In this document: one piece after another, positions 9,903 to 17,450 of the stretch | How the letters are laid out: every line of letters begins with the position of its first letter | Position numbering within the stretch: the first letter of the stretch is position 1 | Source of the DNA: Alteriqipengyuania abyssalis | GTDB taxonomy: Bacteria; Pseudomonadota; Alphaproteobacteria; Sphingomonadales; Sphingomonadaceae | Assembly: GCF_019857185.1 (NCBI RefSeq) | Contig: NZ_JAHWXP010000001.1 | Coordinates: 868,001 to 932,000, forward strand | DNA length: 64,000 bases | Direction: 5' to 3' | Notes under the pieces: model-generated | Database searches by the model: none | What the model saw: the letters and a program-made list of their open reading frames with translations, nothing else | Told to the model about the DNA's origin: nothing | Made by a program: the position numbers and the translations under genes

Positions 9903-10801
9903 ACGCCGTGACCGACCTTACGCCCGATACTCCCACCGCCGATGCGGTCTTTCCGCAATCCTCGCGCGAAGCTTTTGCCAAAGCCTATCCCGAGACCCCG
10001 CTGGTCCTGTCGCACAACCTGCGCGACCACCCGCTGCTGGGCCTCGACGCGCTGGCCGATCTGGCGGGGCGTCTGCCCGAGTCCTCGATCGAATATAACC
10101 GCGGCGACCTGCCGATCGGGATCGACGGAAAGCCGGGCCACACCGGGCTCTCGATCACCGAGACGATCCACAAGATCGCCGAGGCGAACAGCTGGGCGGC
10201 GGTCAAGAATATCGAGCAGGACGAAGGCTACCGCGCGCTGCTGCACGATTTGCTGGAAGAGCTTCGCCCCGCAATCGAGGCGAAGACCGGCGCGATGCTG
10301 CACCCGCAAGGTTTCGTGTTCATCTCCAGCCCCGATGCAGTCACGCCTTATCATTTCGATCCGGAGCACAACATCCTGCTGCAGATCACGGGCAGCAAGG
10401 TGATGACCCAGTTCCCTGCGGGCGACGGCCGCTACGCGCCGGACTGGATGCATGAGAGCTATCACCTCGGCGGCCCGCGCGAGCTGACCTGGCGCGACGA
10501 GCTGGCCGATGGCGGCACGGATTTTGCGATCGCTCCGGGCGAGGCGCTGTTCGTGCCGGTGATGGCACCGCATTATGTCCGCAACGGGCCGGAGAGTTCG
10601 ATCTCGCTCAGCATCACCTGGCGATCGGACTGGAGCTATGACGAGGCCGGCGCGCGGTGCTTCAACGCGATCCTGCGCAAGGCGGGCATGAACCCTGCTC
10701 CGCCCAAGCGCTGGCCCGGCTCCAACCGCGCCAAGTGCGTCGGCTTTCGCGCCTATCGCAAGGCGTTCGGCCCGCCGAAACCACCCGCAGCGCCGGCATG
10801 A
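9899..10801 (+). CDS. Cupin-like (JmjC-type fold) protein
   Basis: The protein is 300 residues. The stretch PYHFDPEHNILLQI (HxD-type metal ligands), then APGEALFVPVMAPHYVRNG with a further His, is the cupin_8/JmjC-like double-stranded beta-helix signature. The family includes Fe(II)/2-oxoglutarate hydroxylases acting on proteins or small molecules, but some members are annotated only as regulators. The gene is sandwiched between two CelD-like acyltransferase genes with ATGA overlaps on both sides, so the three products probably act in one pathway. The substrate cannot be told from sequence. Confidence 0.8.
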   Translation: MNAVTDLTPDTPTADAVFPQSSREAFAKAYPETPLVLSHNLRDHPLLGLDALADLAGRLPESSIEYNRGDLPIGIDGKPGHTGLSITETIHKIAEANSWAAVKNIEQDEGYRALLHDLLEELRPAIEAKTGAMLHPQGFVFISSPDAVTPYHFDPEHNILLQITGSKVMTQFPAGDGRYAPDWMHESYHLGGPRELTWRDELADGGTDFAIAPGEALFVPVMAPHYVRNGPESSISLSITWRSDWSYDEAGARCFNAILRKAGMNPAPPKRWPGSNRAKCVGFRAYRKAFGPPKPPAAPA

Positions 10802-11838
10802 ATGCGCTGAGTTCGATCGCTTCGCCCGATCTGCGGAACGAGGTGAATGCGCTGGCCGAAGCGGACGATCCGCGCCGCGCGTTCCTGCGCGCACGCTGGT
10901 TCGAGGCGAGCAACGATCCCGGCCTTCGCACCGCCATCGCGCGCGATCTCCACGGTCGCCCGCTGCTCGCGCTTCCACTGGTCGCAAAATCCGTCGGGCC
11001 GCTCAAAATCCCGCAGATCGCCGGTGCCTATTGGCCATTCCGCGGCGCACCGATCGACCCGACCGCCAGCGTCGAAGAGCTCGCGAGTGGTCTTGCAGAC
11101 TATGCCGTCGCGCGTGAGCTCGGTCCGGCATGGCGCCTCGGCCCGGCCATCGCCGACGATCCCTCGCTCCTGCTGCTGCGGGAAGCCGCGTCACAAGCCG
11201 GATGGCACTGTCAGGAGCGGCAGATAAGCTCTCTGTTCTGCCTCGATCTGGTGGCCCTGCGCGGATCGGGCGCCTGGCCATCGACCAAGGGCAAACAGAA
11301 AGACCGCTGGCGGGTGCGCCAGCTGGAAAAGACAGGCCCGGTCCGGATCGAGACGTTTACCGGGCTCGACTGGACCGCCGCGACCCGCGACGCGATCGCC
11401 GCCATCGAAGCGGCATCCTGGGTCGGGCAGCTCGATCGCGGCGGCGACACCAAGTTCCACGATGCGAAGCTGCGCCGCTATTGGGAGCGCGCGGCACAAG
11501 ACCCCGTCATCGCCGCGATGATCCGCGGCCACATTCTGTGGGTCGGAGAGACCCCTGCCGCCTTCACCTTCGGATTGGAGGCGGGCGATACGCGCTATTG
11601 CATCGCCAATAATTTCGATCAGCAGTTCAACAAGTTCAGCCCCGGGCGCGTGCTCCTCTACCATGATTTCGAGGACGCGGCGGATCGCGGTTTCGCGCGG
11701 ATCGACTGGGGCCTCGGCGATGGCGGCTACAAGGGGCCGATGGGTGCGCACGAGGATGCCCCGGTGATCGACCTGCTGTTCGTCCGCAACCCCGTGGTGG
11801 CACGGATCGCGGCTTACTTCTGGCAGCGCGGCGGCTAG
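10798..11838 (+). CDS. Second CelD-like GNAT acyltransferase
   Basis: This 346-residue acyltransferase of the same general class as the gene at 8751 shows a similar layout. A basic KGKQKDRWRVRQLEK segment lies near the middle, followed by AAIEAASWVGQLDRGGDTKFH and the NKFSPGRVLLYHDFEDA motif, then the C-terminal DWGLGDGGYKGPMG. The start at 10798 overlaps the cupin-gene stop (ATGA). The two acyltransferases are probably ancient paralogues flanking the cupin gene. Function is inferred only from fold and context. Confidence 0.75.
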   Translation: MNALSSIASPDLRNEVNALAEADDPRRAFLRARWFEASNDPGLRTAIARDLHGRPLLALPLVAKSVGPLKIPQIAGAYWPFRGAPIDPTASVEELASGLADYAVARELGPAWRLGPAIADDPSLLLLREAASQAGWHCQERQISSLFCLDLVALRGSGAWPSTKGKQKDRWRVRQLEKTGPVRIETFTGLDWTAATRDAIAAIEAASWVGQLDRGGDTKFHDAKLRRYWERAAQDPVIAAMIRGHILWVGETPAAFTFGLEAGDTRYCIANNFDQQFNKFSPGRVLLYHDFEDAADRGFARIDWGLGDGGYKGPMGAHEDAPVIDLLFVRNPVVARIAAYFWQRGG

Positions 11839-11991
11839 CCGGGTGGGATGGCTGGAGAGAGCGCGCGGGAGAGTTTCCGGCGAATGCGATCTGCCTGATC
11901 CACCAGTTTTCGCGGCAAAAGATCAGAATAGCGCACGCGATTACATCCGGCTTCGTTGATTTTGCCGGACGACATGCGCAATGCTTGACGT

Positions 11992-12924
11992 ATGGATTCT
12001 GCTTCTCCCGCATCGCCCAAAGAAGAAACCGCACAGGAGCTGGCCAACGGACTGGTCGAGCTGCTGAGCCTCGAGCGTTCCTCCGACGACAGATTTGTCG
12101 GGCAGGCGCAGCCGGGCGGCGTAGGGCGGGTGTTCGGCGGACAGGTCATCGCGCAGGCGCTTCAGGCGGCGCAGGCGACCATTGCGGATGGCAAGCAGGC
12201 GCATTCGCTGCACGCCTATTTCCTGCGCGGGGGCGAGGAAGGGCCGCCGATCGACTACGCGACGGAGCGCGATTTCGATGGCCGCAGCTTCTCCAACCGG
12301 CGTGTCGTGGCAAGCCAGGGCGGCACGCCGATCCTCAACCTGACCGCCAGTTTCCAGCGCCCGGAAGAAGGCCTGTCGCATCAGGCGGCCCCGATGCCCG
12401 ACGTGCCCGGCCCCGAAGACCTCCCCTCGGACGATGAAGTGCGCGCGAAGACACTGGAGGCTTTCGGGGAAAAAATGTCCGATGCGCAGCGCGCCCTTAT
12501 GACGCGCCCGCGCCCGATCGAAATGCGCTCCAGCGGACGCCAGCACTGGCTCAACCCCGAACCACGCGAACCGCATAGTTTCAGCTGGTTCAGACTGGTC
12601 GCCCCCCTGCCCGACGATCCGGCCATCCATCGCGCGGTGATCGCCTATGCCAGCGACTACACGCTGCTGGGCACCGCGGTGCTGCCGCATGGCCTCTCGT
12701 GGATGCGGGGTGAGCTGATCAGCGCCAGCCTCGATCATGCGATCTGGTTCCACGCCCATGCGCGTGCCGACGAATGGCTGCTATACGAAACCGACAGCCC
12801 GTGGTCCGGCAGCGGGCGCGGCTATAATCGCGGGCGGATCTTCACCCGCGACGGCGTTCTGGTCGCCAGCGTCGCGCAGGAAGGGATGATCCGTGAGGCC
12901 CGGCGCAAGAAGGGCTCCGACTAA
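11992..12924 (+). CDS. tesB: Acyl-CoA thioesterase II
   Basis: This is a cytoplasmic thioesterase that hydrolyses acyl-CoA to free fatty acid and CoA. The 310-residue length fits TesB with its double hotdog fold. Motifs include GRVFGGQVIAQALQAA and HSLHAYFLRGG in the first half, and LDHAIWFHAHARADEWLLYE with FTRDGVLVASVAQEGMIR in the second half, which carry the catalytic Asp/Thr/Gln region. It stands alone, with a 150-base gap upstream. Confidence 0.95.
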   Translation: MDSASPASPKEETAQELANGLVELLSLERSSDDRFVGQAQPGGVGRVFGGQVIAQALQAAQATIADGKQAHSLHAYFLRGGEEGPPIDYATERDFDGRSFSNRRVVASQGGTPILNLTASFQRPEEGLSHQAAPMPDVPGPEDLPSDDEVRAKTLEAFGEKMSDAQRALMTRPRPIEMRSSGRQHWLNPEPREPHSFSWFRLVAPLPDDPAIHRAVIAYASDYTLLGTAVLPHGLSWMRGELISASLDHAIWFHAHARADEWLLYETDSPWSGSGRGYNRGRIFTRDGVLVASVAQEGMIREARRKKGSD

Positions 12925-12974
12925 GCTTTTGTCAGGTGCGGAACGAAGCGGGCGCACCCTCCGTTTGCGCAGCC

Positions 12975-13700
12975 ATGGACTTCGAAAAACAGCAGCAGGC
13001 CTTCCGCAACGCCAAGCCCTCCCTGATCGGGCGCGGGTTTGAAAAGATCACCAGCCCCGTCGGCGGGGCAGTCGCCGGGTTCGTCCCCAACGGGCTCGTG
13101 CGCGGTGTGCTCAAGGGAATTGACCAGGCGATCGGCACCCCGCAACTGGTCAAGTTCGACCACGACCTTACGGACCTCAAGGCCTGTCATGACGCCGCAG
13201 AGCGGGTCGCCATCGCGGTGCGCGCGATCAGCGGCACGACCGGCGCAGCCTCGGGTATCGGCGGCATCCTGACCATGGGCCTCGACATCCCGGCGACCAT
13301 CGCGCTGGCCCTGCGCTGCATTCGCGATACGGGCCGTGCCTATGGCTACGACGGCAAGGGCGCGCGCGAGCGACTGTTCCGCCTGCAGATCCTCGAACTG
13401 GCGAGCATCAACGACAAGAAACAGCGGGCCGAGCGGCTCGCAGCGCTCGAAGCCGGCATCGGCGCCGACGGCAGCCTGTCCGAGGTGCCACCCGAAGAGA
13501 TCGACCCGGTCATCGAACAGGCGGTGGAGCGTGTCTCCCGCGCGCTCGCGATTGCGCTGTTCCGTCGCCGCGTGGGTGCGGCGGTCCCGCTGGTCGGATC
13601 GGTCATCGGCGGCGCGGTGAACGTCTCCTTCCAAGGCGATATCGGCGAGGCGGCACGCTTCGCCTATCAGGAACGGCGGCTGCGTGCGGGCGAGGCGTAA
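12975..13700 (+). CDS. EcsC family protein
   Basis: This 241-residue protein has the EcsC pattern: GLVRGVLKGIDQAIGTPQL, then a hydrophobic segment AASGIGGILTMGLDIPATIA, LRCIRDTGRAYGYDG, and a Gly-rich C-terminal membrane-interacting part (VGAAVPLVGSVIGGAVN). EcsC is linked to ABC-transport or secretion functions in Bacillus, but its role in proteobacteria is undefined. I prefer ATG 12975 because the conserved region starts with MDFEKQQQAF; an in-frame ATG exists at 12936. It follows tesB by 50 bases. Confidence 0.75.
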   Translation: MDFEKQQQAFRNAKPSLIGRGFEKITSPVGGAVAGFVPNGLVRGVLKGIDQAIGTPQLVKFDHDLTDLKACHDAAERVAIAVRAISGTTGAASGIGGILTMGLDIPATIALALRCIRDTGRAYGYDGKGARERLFRLQILELASINDKKQRAERLAALEAGIGADGSLSEVPPEEIDPVIEQAVERVSRALAIALFRRRVGAAVPLVGSVIGGAVNVSFQGDIGEAARFAYQERRLRAGEA

Positions 13701-13777
13701 TCGCGCCCTGCCCACACGGCGTTTGATCCATACCGGAATCGCTGCATAAGGGCCCCGCAATCGGGAGCCCGAAACCT

Positions 13778-15406
13778 ATGAATTTTGCCAAGACCGGGGC
13801 GCTGCTTTTTCTGCCCTGCGCCCTGTCCGCCTGCGCACATCTCGCCGTGGACGAAGCGCCGCCGCAGTCGGCCCCGGTTGCCGAAGTGTCCGCGCCGGTC
13901 GCCCCGGCCCCCAAACCGATCGACTTCGACGACGCGCTCGCGCGGACGACGCAGGCCTATGATTCGACCGGCATGGTCGCCGCCGTCTCGAAGGACGGCA
14001 AGACGATCTGGCAGGGCGCGCGCGGACTGGCCGAGGAAGGAACCAACCGCCCGGTTACGCAGGACATGCTGTTCCCGATCGCCAGCATTTCCAAGGCGTT
14101 CACGACCACCGCGCTGGCCATTCTGGTGGAGCGCGGCTCTGTCGAATGGGACGAGCCCATTCGCACCTACATCCCCGAATTCGCGATGTCCGACCCTTGG
14201 GTGAGCGAGCATTTCACCGTGCGCGATGCGCTCACCCATCGGTCCGGCCTGCCGCTGGGTGCGGGCGATCTGCTGATCTGGCCCGATGGCAATGCCGAAC
14301 CCGAGGACGTCATCAAGGCGCTGCCGCTGCTGCGCCCCAGCGCCGGGTTCCGATCCGAATATGCATACGACAATCTGCTATATGTCGTCGCGGGCGAGAT
14401 CGTGGAGCGGGTTTCCGGCAAAAGCTGGGCCGATTTCATCACCGACGAGATTCTGAAGCCCGTCGGCATGGAGCGCTGCGTCGCCGAGAAAACGCGCATC
14501 CCGGCGGGCGCGCGCTTCGTCACCGGGCATGAGCGTGCGGCGGGCGCGGATGCGGGCGTCCCGATCGACGAGCGGCTCGCGTTTTCGGAAACCTGGAATG
14601 CCGCAGGTGGCATCTGGTGCGACACGGCAGGCATGATGAAATGGGGAAACTTCTGGCTCGACGGCGGCGTGACTGAGGACGGAAAGCGGCTTCTCAACAA
14701 AGAGCAGGTGCGCGAGGTGTGGCAGGGCGTCACGCCCACCGGCGTCAATGGCAGGCTGCGCGCGGCCGGCCTCTCCCACCTCTCGGCCTATGCGCTGGGC
14801 TGGGGAACGCAGGATTTCGCGGGCCGACTGCTGGTCAGCCATGGCGGCGGCGCGCCCGGCGTGGTCAGCAATTTCATGATCATCCCGGAAGAAAAGCTGG
14901 TCCTGTTCAGCGCCACCAATGATTATCGCGGCGCGCCGTCGACCTTCAATTACCACATCGCCGCTGCGCTGCTCGGCCGCCCGGAATTCGATTTCATTGC
15001 GGACTGGGGCGGAGCCTTTGCCGAAGCGGAAGCCGAAGGCACGCAGCTGATCGCCGATACCGCAGCGAGCGCCCCCGAAGACGCGGCTCCGCCCAGCCTG
15101 CCGCTATCCGCCTATGTCGGCACCTATCACGACCCGTGGTACGGCGATGCCACCATCCGCATGGATGGCCCGGATCGCCTGTTCATCGATATGGGCCGCA
15201 GCGAAATTCTCGACGGCGACCTGACCCATTACGATGCCGATCGCTTCGCCGCCTTCTGGCCCGACAAGTCGCTCAAGGCGGACGCCTTCGTCGATTTCAC
15301 GGTCGAGAATGGCAAGGTAACGGGGATGAAAATGAAGGCAATTTCTGACCTGACAGACTTCTCCTACGACTTCCACGACCTCGACCTGAAGCGCGTGAAG
15401 GACTGA
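13778..15406 (+). CDS. Lipoprotein serine hydrolase (class C beta-lactamase-like)
   Basis: This 542-residue protein has a lipoprotein signal (lipobox LSAC, Cys at about residue 20), so it is probably membrane-anchored. The penicillin-binding/AmpC fold motifs are present: SISK (SxxK nucleophile, near residue 107), YAYDN (YxN) and SHGGGAPG in place of the KTG box. A C-terminal domain of about 110 residues (from AYVGTYHDPWYG) is the small beta domain often fused to these hydrolases. It is more likely an esterase or peptidase of the family than a true beta-lactamase. Confidence 0.85.
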   Translation: MNFAKTGALLFLPCALSACAHLAVDEAPPQSAPVAEVSAPVAPAPKPIDFDDALARTTQAYDSTGMVAAVSKDGKTIWQGARGLAEEGTNRPVTQDMLFPIASISKAFTTTALAILVERGSVEWDEPIRTYIPEFAMSDPWVSEHFTVRDALTHRSGLPLGAGDLLIWPDGNAEPEDVIKALPLLRPSAGFRSEYAYDNLLYVVAGEIVERVSGKSWADFITDEILKPVGMERCVAEKTRIPAGARFVTGHERAAGADAGVPIDERLAFSETWNAAGGIWCDTAGMMKWGNFWLDGGVTEDGKRLLNKEQVREVWQGVTPTGVNGRLRAAGLSHLSAYALGWGTQDFAGRLLVSHGGGAPGVVSNFMIIPEEKLVLFSATNDYRGAPSTFNYHIAAALLGRPEFDFIADWGGAFAEAEAEGTQLIADTAASAPEDAAPPSLPLSAYVGTYHDPWYGDATIRMDGPDRLFIDMGRSEILDGDLTHYDADRFAAFWPDKSLKADAFVDFTVENGKVTGMKMKAISDLTDFSYDFHDLDLKRVKD

Positions 15407-15426
15407 GTCCTCACGCGCCTTTTCCC

Positions 15427-17406
15427 TCAGGCCGCGTGGTAGAAATCGTAGATCTGCTGGGCGACCGCATCGCTGATCCCGGGCGCACGCTTGAGGTCGT
15501 CGAGCGCCGCAGCGCGCACCTTCCCCGCGGTGCCGAAATGCAGCAGCAGCGCGCGCTTTCGCGCCGGGCCGATGCCGGGAATCTCGTCGAGCGGTGAGGC
15601 GGTGATCGCGCGGCTGCGCTTGGCGCGGTGCGCGCCGATCACGTAGCGGTGGACCTCGTCGCGCAGGTTCTGGAGGTGGAACAGTAGCGGCGAGTTGACC
15701 GGCAGCGTCTTCTCGCGCCCGTCGGGGAAATGGAACACCTCGCGCCCCTCGCGCCCGTGGTCCGGCCCCTTGGCGATCGCGATCAGCGGCACGTTATCGA
15801 TCCCCATCTCGGCGAGCGTATCGCGCACGGTCGACATCTGCCCCTTGCCGCCGTCGAGCAGGACGAGATCGGGCCACACGGTCTCGTGGCTGTTGCGCTT
15901 GCCCTCCTCGCCATCGGGATTCTCTGCGAGATTGCGAAAACGGCGCTGCATGACCTCACGCATCATCCCGAAATCGTCGTTGGTCTGCGCGGTCTTGATA
16001 TTGAACTTGCGATACTGGCCCTTCTCGAACCCCTCCGGCCCCGCGACGACCATCGCGCCGACGGCCTTCGCGCCCTGGATATGCGAGTTGTCATAAATCT
16101 CGATCCGCTGTGGGGGCTCTTCCAGTTCGAGGAATTCGGCCAGATCGCGGTTGAGCTTCGCTTGCGTGCCCCTCTCGGCCAGCCGCCGGTCGAGCGCGTC
16201 GACCGCGTTGCGCTGCGCCTGCTCCATCAGCCGCCGCCGGTCGCCGCGCTGGGGCACCGAAATTTCGACCTTGTGCTCGGCCATCTCGCACAGCGCCTGC
16301 GCCAGCAGCTCCGCCTCGGGCAACTCGCGGTCAACCAGCACGGTGCGCGGGGGCGGCACTTCCTCGTAGAATTGCATGATGACGCGGGCGAGCACCTCGT
16401 CCTTGTCGACATCCTGCGTGTGCGTGGGGAAGAAGGCGCGGTGGCCCCAGTTCTGCCCGCCGCGGATGAAGAAGGCCTGCACCGCGATCTGCCCGCCCTT
16501 GGCGGCAAGAGCGAACACATCGGCATCGCCTACCCCCGTCGCGTTCACCGCCTGTGCGCCCTGAATAAAGGTCGCAGCACGCAGCCGGTCGCGTAGAATC
16601 GCGGCGGTTTCGAAGTCGAGCTTCTCCGCCGCCTCGGCCATCTGCTTTTCCAGATCCTGCTGCACCGAAGACGACTTCCCGCCGAGGAAATCCTTCGCCT
16701 GCTGAACCAGCTCTTCGTACCCGGCCTCGTCGATCCGGCCCACGCACGGCGCCGAGCAGCGCTTGATCTGGTAGAGCAGGCAGGGCCGGTCGCGATTGTT
16801 GAAAAAGCTGTCCGTGCAAGATCTTAGCAGGAACAGCTTCTGCAGCGCATTAAGCGTCTTGTTGACGCTGCCCGCGCTCGCGAACGGCCCGTAGTAATTG
16901 CCCTTGGCGCGGCGCGCGCCGCGATGCTTGTGGATGCGCGGGAAGGCGTGGTCCGCGCGCAGGAGGATAAAGGGGAAGCTCTTGTCATCGCGCAGCAGCA
17001 CGTTGAACGGCGGGCGGTAGCGCTTGATGAACTGCGCTTCGAGCAGCAGCGCGCCAGCCTCCGAATTGGTGGTGACGATCTCCATGCTGCGCGTCTGGCT
17101 GACCATCCGCTGGAGCCGGTTGGTGAGCGCGGCGACCTGCGTGTAATTCGCCACCCGCGCCTTCAGGCTGCGCGCCTTGCCCACGTAGAGCACGTCGCCG
17201 CGCGCATCGAGCATGCGGTACACGCCGGGGCGCGGCGGGAGCGTGCGCACCGTCTCGCGGATCGCGCTGACCCCGGCTTCCAGATCAGGCTGCGCGCTGG
17301 CGACCGTGTAGGCGGCGCGTTCCTCGTTGAAACGCTCCTTGCCGCGCGGGTCATGCGGTCGATTGGCTTTGGTGTCGGCCGGTGTACGGGAGGGCGGGCG
17401 GGCCAT
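15427..17406 (-). CDS. uvrC: Excinuclease ABC subunit C
   Basis: UvrC makes the dual incisions in nucleotide excision repair. The 659-residue protein has the GIY-YIG domain (PGVYRMLDARGDVLYVGKA, residues about 59-77), a Cys-rich stretch with CLLYQIKRCSAPCVG, a UVR motif region (LEKQMAEAAEKLDFETAAIL), the RNase H-like C-terminal endonuclease (IEIYDNSHIQG, DLVLLDGGKGQ) and a terminal helix-hairpin-helix (IPGIGPARKRALLLHFG). About 50 residues precede the GIY-YIG domain, longer than in E. coli. It is convergent with the serine hydrolase gene. Confidence 0.96.
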   Translation of the reverse strand: MARPPSRTPADTKANRPHDPRGKERFNEERAAYTVASAQPDLEAGVSAIRETVRTLPPRPGVYRMLDARGDVLYVGKARSLKARVANYTQVAALTNRLQRMVSQTRSMEIVTTNSEAGALLLEAQFIKRYRPPFNVLLRDDKSFPFILLRADHAFPRIHKHRGARRAKGNYYGPFASAGSVNKTLNALQKLFLLRSCTDSFFNNRDRPCLLYQIKRCSAPCVGRIDEAGYEELVQQAKDFLGGKSSSVQQDLEKQMAEAAEKLDFETAAILRDRLRAATFIQGAQAVNATGVGDADVFALAAKGGQIAVQAFFIRGGQNWGHRAFFPTHTQDVDKDEVLARVIMQFYEEVPPPRTVLVDRELPEAELLAQALCEMAEHKVEISVPQRGDRRRLMEQAQRNAVDALDRRLAERGTQAKLNRDLAEFLELEEPPQRIEIYDNSHIQGAKAVGAMVVAGPEGFEKGQYRKFNIKTAQTNDDFGMMREVMQRRFRNLAENPDGEEGKRNSHETVWPDLVLLDGGKGQMSTVRDTLAEMGIDNVPLIAIAKGPDHGREGREVFHFPDGREKTLPVNSPLLFHLQNLRDEVHRYVIGAHRAKRSRAITASPLDEIPGIGPARKRALLLHFGTAGKVRAAALDDLKRAPGISDAVAQQIYDFYHAA

Positions 17407-17450
17407 GCGCGCCTAGATAGGCGGCACGCACGCGCCACGCCACCGCAGGC

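Noticed and set aside
13778-15406. True class C beta-lactamase (antibiotic resistance)
   Set aside because: SxxK and YxN are present but the KTG position reads HGG, and it is a lipoprotein with an extra C-terminal domain, more typical of esterase-like serine hydrolases.
17407-17450. Separate small gene between uvrC and the TonB-dependent receptor
   Set aside because: The 44-base space is too short and shows no start or ribosome-binding site.
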